Source: Prevotella sp. UBA3294
GTDB lineage: Bacteria; Bacteroidota; Bacteroidia; Bacteroidales; Bacteroidaceae
Direction of reading: 5' to 3'
DNA length: 6,682 nucleotides
Assembly: GCA_002361535.1 (NCBI GenBank)
Contig: DETG01000001.1
Span: forward strand, 1-6,682
Shown piece by piece: positions 1 through 6,662 of the stretch. The notes beneath the pieces were generated by a model. That model searched no databases. It worked only from the letters and a program-made list of their open reading frames with translations, and was not told the origin of the DNA. Position 1 is the first letter of the stretch. Every line of letters begins with the position of its first letter. A program made the position numbers and the translations under genes.

Positions 1-2
1 CT

Positions 3-3000
3 GCGAACAAGGAGATCGAAAAACATGAAAAGAAGCTTGGAATAATGCGGAACCGTCTGACGGGTATAAACAAAGCACTTGATGATATGTCTGCTGCAGG
101 TCCCAAGCAGTTAAAAGACACTATCAAGGAGATCAATAAGCTGCTTGATAGCGGGACGGTCGAGCGTGGCAGCAAACAGTGGAAATCGCTGACGGCTGCT
201 CTTAAGGAAGCCAACACTGAACTGCAAAAGATTAAGGGAGAAACAAAAGCTGCCGAATCAGGCTGGTCGCGCTTCACGGGCTTCCTGAATAAGAACTGGG
301 GGGCATTCACCCAGATAATAGGTGCTATTACAGGTCTAACCATGACTATACGTAAGTCCGTGCAAGACTACGCTCAGATGGAGGAAGAGATGGCCGACGT
401 TCGTAAATACACAGGTCTGGCAGATGAGCAGGTCCGTGCATTGAACGAGAGCCTGAAGAGAATGGATACACGCACCAGCCGCGAGGAACTGAACCAGCTG
501 GCAGGTGCTGCTGGTCGCCTGGGCATCTCATCCAAGGATAGTATCCTGGAGTTCGTCGATGCGGCCGATAAGATAAAAGTTGCCTTAGGTGATGATCTGG
601 GTGAAGGTGCAGTCGATCAGATAGGCAAACTGGCCATGGCTTTCGGCGAAGACGATAGCAAGGGGTTAAGGAATGCCATGCTGGCTACAGGATCAGCCGT
701 CAATGAGCTGGCGCAGAACTCCAGTGCCAAGGCTGGGTTCCTGGTTGACTTCACTGCCCGGACTGCGGGGTTCGCCAAGCAACTCGGAATCACACAGGCT
801 CAGCTCATGGGATTCGGAGCCGTGATGGATGAGAACCTTCTTCGTGACGAGATGGCGGCCACGGCCTTCGGTAACATGCTCACCAAGATGCAGCTCGACA
901 CGGAGAAGTTCGCGAAGATCGCGGGTAAGGATGTGCAGGAGTTTGCAAGGCTTGTGAAGGAGGATGCCAACCAGGCCGTGCTGACATTGGCTGACAGCCT
1001 TCAGAAGCAGGACCCTGAGGTGATGATGAAGATGCTCAATGACATGGGATTGGACGGATCGCGTGCAGTAGCCGTGATAGCCACACTGGCTGACAAGATC
1101 GATGACGTGAGAGAGCATCAGAAGAGGGCGACAGAGGCTTATGAAGAAGGAACATCGGTGATCAAGGAATTCGATACGATGAACAACACGGTGCAAGCCC
1201 GTATTGACAAGGTGAAGAAATCCTTCAGGGAGATGTCAATAGAGCTGGGCGAGAAGCTGCTGCCCATTGTGCAGTACACGATCAGCGGTGCTGGTCTGCT
1301 TACCAAAGGACTCAGTGCGCTCATAGGGCTGATATCGGAATACTCTGCTACCATTATCTCGCTGACAGGATCGATCACCGTACTGGTGGCCATCAAGGAA
1401 AAGGATATCATCCTGGACAAAATGAAGGTGCTGTGGAATGAGAAGGTGGTGGAATCCGTCAAGAAACTGTGGGGACTCGTTTCCAAACACCCTTACGCAT
1501 TGCTGGCGGTCGCGATAACCACCGTCATCGGCTTGCTGATAGACCTGAGAAAGAAAACGGATGCTGTTACTGAGGCCATCGATGATGCGAACAAGTCTGT
1601 CAATGAGGAGATAGGAAAGCTACGCGTGCTGGAGAGAACACTCGTTTCAGCCAATGCTTCAGAGGAGGATCGCCGGAAAGCCTTGCAGGAAATCAACGGT
1701 AAACTGATGGATGCCCATCTCGGTAATATCACCGAAGAGGAGGTGCGTCTTGGTAGGGCTAAGGGAAAACTCGACGAGTATGTCAAGGCTCTTCGTGACA
1801 AGATCACCCTGCAGAGGCTTGAAGCATCCCTGTCGCAGGCCGTCACCGACGAAATGGATGCATCGGATGCCATTGATGAGACATCATTCTGGAAAAACCT
1901 GAGCGGACAGAACTACCGCAACTTCAACAAAAGGAACGAAGCCCGAAAGAGACAGGAGGAAATCTCGAAGAAAATAGATGAATACAACAAACGCAGGGAA
2001 CCGGCACAGGGCAATATGCTTGATGAGGTTGTTGTCACATATAATCCCAGAAAGAGCGGTGGTTACTCACCAACAGGAGGGAATTCCGGTGGCGGTAAGG
2101 GCGGATCCGGCTCGAAGACCGACCCTTATGATGTAGATCTGAAAGAACTGGAGGCTGCATACAAGAACCGCCAACTTCTTACAAAGAAACATCTTGCTGA
2201 CGGTTTGCTGACGGAAAGGCAGTTCCAAGATGAATCCTACAACACGGAAATGGAACACCTTACAGCCAAGCTGGAGTTGCAAAAGAAATACGGGAAGGAG
2301 ACAGCTGACACCGAGATCCAAATGCTCGACCTGACAATGCAGCAGGTGAAGGACGCCAGACAAAGATCTGCACAGGTACTCCAGGAGGAACTGAAGACGG
2401 CAGAGGAATCCTACAACAGTGACCTGCTTGAACTGGCGCGACAGCGGGCAGAGGGTGTTATCGGGACGGACAGAGAGTATCAGGAACGAGTGAAGGAAAC
2501 GGAGCGCGACTACCTGCAGCAGCGCCTTGCCATCGTCAGGAAGTACGGTGGTGACACCATACAGGAGGAGAAGGCCGTCCTCGACAAGCAGGTGCAGGAT
2601 GTGGAGGAATTCCGCAAGCAGATGGCCAAGGCGTACGAGAAGGCATACTCCCAGGCTGACACCCTTGATGATCAGCGCACCTTCGCCCAGATGATGTATG
2701 ACCAGCAGCTCATCGACTTCGAGGAGTACCAGCAGCGCATGACGGAGATCGAAGAGGTTGAGACCCAGAAAAGGAAGGATGTGCGGCAGCAGTTCTTCGA
2801 GATGGGACAACAACTCCTGTCGGCAGCCAGCTCCTACGCACAGGCATGTTCAGACCTCGAGACGGCCAAGATCACGGCTGACTATGAACGGCAGATTGAA
2901 GCCGCAGGGAAGAACACCAAGAAGAGAGAGAAGCTGGAGAGGGAACGTGACGAGAAACTGCGTAAGCAGAAGAACGAGAGTAACCAACGGGCAATGAAGA

Positions 3001-3578
3001 TAGAGATTGCCCAGGCCATGGCCACCACAGCCGCTAATGCACTGGGCGCCTTCGGTGCCGTGCTGCAACCTCAGATGCCGTGGACTGTTCCTTTGGCATA
3101 CGCTGCAGCTGCAGCTGCAACCGCGAACGGACTCCTGCAGATAGCAACAATCAAGAAACAGCATCAGGCAGAGGCTGAAGGATACTACGAAGGAGGATTC
3201 ACGGGTGGCCGTCAGTACCGAAAGGAGGCTGGCGTGGTGCATGAAGGTGAGTTCGTGGCCAACCACCTGGCCGTGCAGAATCCCGCCATCCTGCCGTTCC
3301 TCAACTTCCTGGACCAGGCACAGCGGAACAACACCGTTGGAAGCCTGACAGCACAGGATGTGTCCCGCACCATGGGAGCAGGTGGAGCAGGAAGCGTCAT
3401 CGCTCCCATCGTGAACGTGCAGACTGACAACTCAGAACTCAGGGAAGAACTGCGGCAGCTGCGCGAAACGAACGAAATTCTCAGGGAGAGACTCAGACAC
3501 CCCATCGATGCCCGCATATCCATGCAGGAACTCGATGAGGAGTCGAAGAGATATCACGACCTCATGAAATCTAAATAG
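3..3578 (+). CDS. Phage tail tape measure protein, TP901 type (5' end off the window)
   Basis: This protein sets tail length, scaffolds tail tube assembly and is usually ejected ahead of the DNA. The frame is open to the left edge with coding-like residues (ending K-L-G-I just before the ATG at 45), so that ATG is probably internal and the gene is 5' truncated by the window; at least 1191 residues are present. Numbering from the ATG at 45: residues about 111-283 resemble the TP901 minor tail domain (Q-M-E-E-E-M-A-D-V-R-K start); hydrophobic segments lie near 404-450 and 480-500; a Gly/Ser linker lies at about 665-696; a charged, helical, threefold-repeated region spans about 700-990; an Ala-rich hydrophobic stretch lies near 1018-1036; and G-G-F-T-G followed by V-H-E-G-E-F-V-A lies near 1060-1073, a C-terminal signature I associate with Bacteroidetes tape measures. 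By the usual rule of about 0.15 nm per residue, the tail would be near 180 nm or longer. The length, layout and following tail gene make the call firm. Confidence 0.93.
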   Translation, partial: ANKEIEKHEKKLGIMRNRLTGINKALDDMSAAGPKQLKDTIKEINKLLDSGTVERGSKQWKSLTAALKEANTELQKIKGETKAAESGWSRFTGFLNKNWGAFTQIIGAITGLTMTIRKSVQDYAQMEEEMADVRKYTGLADEQVRALNESLKRMDTRTSREELNQLAGAAGRLGISSKDSILEFVDAADKIKVALGDDLGEGAVDQIGKLAMAFGEDDSKGLRNAMLATGSAVNELAQNSSAKAGFLVDFTARTAGFAKQLGITQAQLMGFGAVMDENLLRDEMAATAFGNMLTKMQLDTEKFAKIAGKDVQEFARLVKEDANQAVLTLADSLQKQDPEVMMKMLNDMGLDGSRAVAVIATLADKIDDVREHQKRATEAYEEGTSVIKEFDTMNNTVQARIDKVKKSFREMSIELGEKLLPIVQYTISGAGLLTKGLSALIGLISEYSATIISLTGSITVLVAIKEKDIILDKMKVLWNEKVVESVKKLWGLVSKHPYALLAVAITTVIGLLIDLRKKTDAVTEAIDDANKSVNEEIGKLRVLERTLVSANASEEDRRKALQEINGKLMDAHLGNITEEEVRLGRAKGKLDEYVKALRDKITLQRLEASLSQAVTDEMDASDAIDETSFWKNLSGQNYRNFNKRNEARKRQEEISKKIDEYNKRREPAQGNMLDEVVVTYNPRKSGGYSPTGGNSGGGKGGSGSKTDPYDVDLKELEAAYKNRQLLTKKHLADGLLTERQFQDESYNTEMEHLTAKLELQKKYGKETADTEIQMLDLTMQQVKDARQRSAQVLQEELKTAEESYNSDLLELARQRAEGVIGTDREYQERVKETERDYLQQRLAIVRKYGGDTIQEEKAVLDKQVQDVEEFRKQMAKAYEKAYSQADTLDDQRTFAQMMYDQQLIDFEEYQQRMTEIEEVETQKRKDVRQQFFEMGQQLLSAASSYAQACSDLETAKITADYERQIEAAGKNTKKREKLERERDEKLRKQKNESNQRAMKIEIAQAMATTAANALGAFGAVLQPQMPWTVPLAYAAAAAATANGLLQIATIKKQHQAEAEGYYEGGFTGGRQYRKEAGVVHEGEFVANHLAVQNPAILPFLNFLDQAQRNNTVGSLTAQDVSRTMGAGGAGSVIAPIVNVQTDNSELREELRQLRETNEILRERLRHPIDARISMQELDEESKRYHDLMKSK
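2202..2801 (+). repeat. Threefold 84-residue repeat inside the tape measure
   Basis: Three degenerate protein repeats begin at bases 2202, 2454 and 2706, each exactly 252 bases (84 codons) apart. Their openings read G-L-L-T-E-R-Q-F-Q, G-V-I-G-T-D-R-E-Y-Q and Q-L-I-D-F-E-E-Y-Q. The first two continue with matching L-x-x-x-L/I-x-x-K/R-K-Y-G, acidic and L-D segments; the third fades after about 32 residues (K-D-V-R-Q-Q-F-F). Predicted long charged helices suggest coiled-coil or helical-hairpin units in the part of the protein that measures the tail. The similarity is at protein level, not at DNA level, so this is an old duplication or convergent packing rather than a recent event. Confidence 0.6.
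3102..3119 (+). repeat. (GCTGCA)x3 hexanucleotide repeat
   Basis: Three perfect tandem GCTGCA units encode part of an Ala run in the hydrophobic segment near the tape measure C-terminus. The unit is a multiple of three, so slippage would lengthen or shorten the Ala run by two residues without shifting the frame. Confidence 0.8.
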
Positions 3579-3585
3579 AAGATCT

Positions 3586-5388
3586 ATGACAGAACTATTC
3601 CTTGCAAGAGAGTCGGAATCGTGGCAACGGGTGTTCTTCGAGTCCGCATCTGGTTTCAAGCTCATACGCGAGAACCCGTACTTCACCCAGGCTGATTCCT
3701 ATACACTGGACGTGTCGATTCCCATGGATATACTGGATAACCGGCGGTTCTTCCAGAACCTCCAGCGTATGGAAACATCCAAGGCACCTGCGGTGATGCA
3801 GTGCCGTCTCCTGGTGGACAACATACCGGTGATATATGGTTCCGCACGGGTTACACAGGTGTCGGGACAATCAGTGAAGGTGCAGCTCATTGGGGGGAAC
3901 TCGGAGATTAACTTCCTGAGCGGCGACAACAACGACTTTATCGACCAGCTGCCGCTCGGATCCGTCACCACAGACAATACCCGGACAGGTGTCGACAAAT
4001 ACATTACTACGACCGGCATCCGCCTGGCACTTTCTCCAGCAAACAACGAGACAAGCGGAGGGTGGTCGAACCACTTCCATTTCTCATTGGTGGATATCAT
4101 GGAGAAGATGCTGGAGCATTACGGCTATACCGTGACATCCGACTCTGCGAACATCGAACCATGGAACAAGGTGTTCGTGGCCACGGCACTGCAGACGACA
4201 GAGGTGGCACATACGCTGCCGCACTGGAAACCGAGGACGTTCATCGAGGAGTTCTCGAAGTTCTTCAACGTCACCTTCTCATTCAACCAGATAGGGAAGA
4301 CAGTGGCCATCGTCGGTACGCCCGATTTCTTCACCAATGCAGAAAGGATTTCGGTGGAGCCTGCAGACGAATACACCTCTGAGCTGACTGGTGGCGACGA
4401 TGCACACGCACTGGTAGCGGACAGGCTGGAGTACGACATGTCATCGAGCTCTCACCATGACTATGATGTCATCCCGGACAACGTCCGCAACGATGCACCT
4501 TCTGAGGACTATGGATCCAAAAGCGATGCGTTGACTGCATACAACGGTATGTCTGATACTGAGCGGCTCAGGAAGATCTTCCGCTGTCCCGTCGGGAGGT
4601 ACACCGGGTGGCAGCACGACTACTCTGATGTAGGTGATGAGCAGCCGCGCACGCTGTTCACGCAGATAGACGTGTTCGGACCCCTTGAAAGGGATGGCGG
4701 AAGCGACAGCAAGCTGAAGATATGCCCGGTGGCTATAGGTACCGAGGAATACGAGTCCAAGTTCGGTAACGGTGGTTCGTTCGGTACCGGAGGTAGTGCA
4801 GGGAACGAACACATCATCAGGAGGAGGTTGACCCTTCCTTCCCTCGAGAACCCGACCGGCAGTGATGAGGGTGTAAACATCCATGCGGACGGTTCGTGGG
4901 GGAGGGGACGCCGTGGAAGGGAAAGCCAGGATCTGCCTACTATCCAGGAGTGTGTCGAGGGTGATGCCGACATAGAGAAGGCAGAGAAGGAAGACCGCCT
5001 GCAGGTGATGTTCGTCGATGACGTGAAGCAGACGCACTATGTCGATGACAACGGCACGAAGAGCGAGGTAAGGGACTTTACCTTCGGCTTTACCGACTGG
5101 CTCTACAAACCCAGCCACAAGACCGGCGAGACGCACAACCGCTGGTCTCTTTCGCTCAACCCCACAGATGCAGATGCCTACCTCGGCCAGCTCCACCAGA
5201 ACGGCTTCACCTTCAACATGAAGGCGAAGCACAAGTTCCGCTTCATCTCCGATTCCATCCCGTCGGCCACTGCCGTGTATGTCATCCGCGGGAAACAGTA
5301 CGCCTGCGAGAAGCTGGAGATATCACTGATGGAGGAGGGATTCGACAGACTTATAACAGGCTACTTCTACGAGATCCTATCACAGTAA
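3586..5388 (+). CDS. Putative phage tail tip / baseplate hub protein
   Basis: The ATG follows the tape measure stop by 7 bases, with only a weak purine stretch (gaag) before it; the tight spacing implies co-transcription and perhaps coupled translation. The product has 600 residues, no signal peptide and no membrane segment. I do not recognise a named family. Position directly after the tape measure is where the distal tail or hub protein is normally encoded. The N-terminal 110 residues look beta-rich (V-S-I-P-M-D-I near 42-48). Residues 218-249 (T-F-I-E-E-F-S-K-F-F-N-V-T-F, then a strand and P-D-F-F) resemble the helix-plus-strand unit seen in gp27/gp44-type hub domains. A long middle section contains a Gly-rich loop at 394-407 and an Arg/Gly-rich segment at 438-447. 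The C-terminus from about 564 (Y-V-I-R-G-K-Q-Y) looks like a compact, conserved beta domain. The structural role is inferred from context and weak pattern likeness; the gene itself is certain. Its stop overlaps the 3' end of the opposing integrase gene. Confidence 0.6.
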   Translation: MTELFLARESESWQRVFFESASGFKLIRENPYFTQADSYTLDVSIPMDILDNRRFFQNLQRMETSKAPAVMQCRLLVDNIPVIYGSARVTQVSGQSVKVQLIGGNSEINFLSGDNNDFIDQLPLGSVTTDNTRTGVDKYITTTGIRLALSPANNETSGGWSNHFHFSLVDIMEKMLEHYGYTVTSDSANIEPWNKVFVATALQTTEVAHTLPHWKPRTFIEEFSKFFNVTFSFNQIGKTVAIVGTPDFFTNAERISVEPADEYTSELTGGDDAHALVADRLEYDMSSSSHHDYDVIPDNVRNDAPSEDYGSKSDALTAYNGMSDTERLRKIFRCPVGRYTGWQHDYSDVGDEQPRTLFTQIDVFGPLERDGGSDSKLKICPVAIGTEEYESKFGNGGSFGTGGSAGNEHIIRRRLTLPSLENPTGSDEGVNIHADGSWGRGRRGRESQDLPTIQECVEGDADIEKAEKEDRLQVMFVDDVKQTHYVDDNGTKSEVRDFTFGFTDWLYKPSHKTGETHNRWSLSLNPTDADAYLGQLHQNGFTFNMKAKHKFRFISDSIPSATAVYVIRGKQYACEKLEISLMEEGFDRLITGYFYEILSQ

Positions 5389-6537
5389 ACCTTCGAAGGA
5401 CTTCACGATGTCGGGAACCGTCTTCCCCTTTTTCAGGTATCTGTTGGTAACTGCCACGTCAGAGTGCCCAGCCTGATCACGGGCGACAACTACACCTTCG
5501 GCATTGGCAAGGTCGCGGATGCCGGAGTCCTTCAGACTGTAGAACTGGTAGCTGTCAGGCCACCGGAGAGCCTTACGTAATTTACCCCACTCATAGCGGA
5601 AGCTGTTAAGGTAGGTCATGGCCGGACCGGGCTTCAGGTTCTCCCCGAACAGGTAATAGTGGGAGGGGGCATCAAAGATCCTAAGCTCTATCATTAGGCG
5701 CAGCACCTTCGTGTTCAGACCGACAGTCCGTTCCTTGTGGTTCTTCGAGATATCCGCAGGAACTGTCACTTCCCTGTTCTTCACGGAGATATTACCTATG
5801 GTAAGATGGCGCAGCTCATCCGGTCTGATGAATGTGTAGTATTCCATCATGCATGCCAGAAGGAAATACCTGTTATTATTATATAGGTACTCGCGCATGC
5901 GCGCGAGAGAGGCCGGAGACAGCGCATCGCGGAGCTTCTCCTTCTCTCGCAGCATGTGGATGCCTTCCACTGGGTTGCTTGCAACATAGTGCCGTTCCAC
6001 AAGCCATGTGCCCAAGGTGGAAAGCCATGTGCGGTAGTTGTTGCGCGTGGTGGCACTCACATCCTTGTCAAGGATCAGGTAGTCGAGGAAATCAATGATG
6101 AAGGCGCGGTCGAACTGATAGACGAACCTGATGCCGACATGGCATTCCAGGATGTAGGTCTCCAGTGCTCCGAGACGACGGAGGTAGTCGTAGGCAGTCT
6201 TGTGCCTGAGGGTTCCCTTGGCCTCCATCTTCCCGATATACAGCCTGTAGGCGGCAAGGACTTCGGCAAAGGCGGTCAGGTGCCTGGTACTGTCGTCCCT
6301 GATCCAGGGATTCCAACCGCGGATGAGCCGGTGGGTGATATTAGAGATGAGCAGGGCTGCCATCGTATGACGCTCACTGAGGTTCTTCTCGCGGTCGAGC
6401 ATATATTTCTTCCTCTTCATCCTGTCAGAGACGGGATCATACGCGAAGAAATCCACATACCAGTTCTTGCCGGTGTGGAGCCTGGGGAAAGTAAACCCTA
6501 TCAGGGCAGGGCTTGAGATGTCTTCAGGTAAGGGCAT
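5380..6537 (-). CDS. Tyrosine recombinase / phage integrase with Y-x-x-K in box II
   Basis: A site-specific recombinase of 385 residues, a normal length, expected to integrate and excise the element through a covalent 3'-phosphotyrosine intermediate. An N-terminal arm-binding-like region covers about 20-80 (W-Y-V-D-F, then R-K-K and G-W-N-P). A SAM-like core-binding domain covers about 85-195 (T-T-R-N-N-Y-R-T-W near 163-171). The catalytic domain runs from about 203. Visible active-site residues are Arg238 (F-I-R-P-D-E-L), beta-hairpin Lys265, His358 (A-G-H-S) and nucleophile Tyr367 (N-R-Y-L), with the canonical His-Tyr spacing of nine. The usual H-x-x-R is replaced by Tyr333-S-L-Lys336; I recall similar Y-S-L-K-D boxes in Bacteroidetes integrases, so the protein is probably active. 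The ATG at 6537 is the only ATG, GTG or TTG in frame upstream inside the window, and is preceded by seven A residues, not a Shine-Dalgarno site. The 3' end overlaps the tail gene by 9 bases. No clear promoter was found. Confidence 0.95.
   Translation of the reverse strand: MPLPEDISSPALIGFTFPRLHTGKNWYVDFFAYDPVSDRMKRKKYMLDREKNLSERHTMAALLISNITHRLIRGWNPWIRDDSTRHLTAFAEVLAAYRLYIGKMEAKGTLRHKTAYDYLRRLGALETYILECHVGIRFVYQFDRAFIIDFLDYLILDKDVSATTRNNYRTWLSTLGTWLVERHYVASNPVEGIHMLREKEKLRDALSPASLARMREYLYNNNRYFLLACMMEYYTFIRPDELRHLTIGNISVKNREVTVPADISKNHKERTVGLNTKVLRLMIELRIFDAPSHYYLFGENLKPGPAMTYLNSFRYEWGKLRKALRWPDSYQFYSLKDSGIRDLANAEGVVVARDQAGHSDVAVTNRYLKKGKTVPDIVKSFEGLL
5890..5907. repeat. GC-rich palindrome inside the integrase gene
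   Basis: CTCGCGC and GCGCGAG form a perfect 7-base inverted repeat around an ATGC loop; the centre also reads as a 12-base perfect palindrome (5892-5903). It lies in codons near residues 210-216, where the core-binding domain gives way to the catalytic domain. It may be simply a by-product of Ala-Arg-Met-Arg codons. Confidence 0.5.
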
Positions 6538-6544
6538 TTTTTTT

Positions 6545-6573
6545 GTTGGGGAAGGCCTTGGAGGCTCCCCAAC
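6545..6573 (-). promoter_or_regulatory. Hairpin abutting the integrase start codon
   Basis: A perfect 8-base inverted repeat (6545-6552 with 6566-6573) can extend by three more pairs (6555-6557 with 6563-6565) after a 2-base bulge, leaving a 5-base loop. In the integrase mRNA the hairpin ends seven A residues before the ATG. Neither orientation has a T run after the stem, so it does not look like a terminator. A role in translation control of the integrase, by occluding or presenting the start region, is inferred; a protein-binding site is an alternative. Confidence 0.5.
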
Positions 6574-6585
6574 GGTTGTGAAATC

Positions 6586-6606
6586 TGTCCGAGTTGTGTC
6601 CGAGTT
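6586..6606. repeat. Tandem TGTCCGAGTT repeat, 11-base period
   Basis: TGTCCGAGTT occurs at 6586-6595 and again at 6597-6606, separated by one base. A third TCCG follows at 6609-6612, giving TCCG cores spaced 11 and 10 bases apart, close to one helical turn. CGGAC at 6611-6615 is also inverted relative to GTCCG at 6598-6602. Lying between the integrase gene and the candidate attachment site, these could be arm-type integrase sites or an operator; the sequence shows only the repeat, not the binder. Confidence 0.6.
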
Positions 6607-6620
6607 TTTCCGGACTGAAA

Positions 6621-6652
6621 CGAAAAAAGCCCCCTTTGCAGGGGCTCTTTCG
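6621..6652 (-). terminator. Rho-independent terminator, leftward
   Basis: AGCCCC (6628-6633) pairs with GGGGCT (6641-6646) around a 7-base loop; a further CGAAA/TTTCG stem (6621-6625 with 6648-6652) can form outside a small internal loop. Read on the minus strand the GC stem is followed by six T residues (complement of 6623-6628), the classic arrangement. On the plus strand the tail is only CTTT, so rightward termination would be weaker. It lies about a dozen bases downstream of the tRNA-like 3' end on the same strand, so it most likely ends that transcript and insulates the integrase gene from it. Confidence 0.75.
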
Positions 6653-6662
6653 ACTTGTTTAG

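Noticed and set aside
45..47. ATG at 45 as the tape measure start
   Set aside because: The frame is open with coding-like residues back to the left edge and no convincing ribosome site lies before this ATG; the true start is more likely upstream, outside the window.
2067..2813. 248-codon open frame on the minus strand opposite the tape measure repeats
   Set aside because: Leu/His-rich translation is the expected mirror of Glu/Lys/Gln-rich helices on the other strand; no independent start signal or motif.
4441..5232. 263-codon open frame on the minus strand opposite the tail-tip gene
   Set aside because: It lies wholly inside a firmly supported coding gene, has a His/Val/Leu-rich composition typical of antisense frames and no recognisable motif.
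5956..6516. 186-codon open frame on the plus strand opposite the integrase N-terminal half
   Set aside because: The opposing strand carries a clear integrase; this frame has no family signature and no upstream ribosome site or promoter.
6545..6573. Hairpin upstream of the integrase as a terminator
   Set aside because: No T run follows the stem on either strand; on the plus strand the T run precedes it and on the minus strand an A run follows.
6538..6620. Bacteroidetes-type promoter for the integrase
   Set aside because: I looked for a TAnnTTTG element with an upstream TTTG and found only weak partial matches (such as CAGATTTC), not enough to report.
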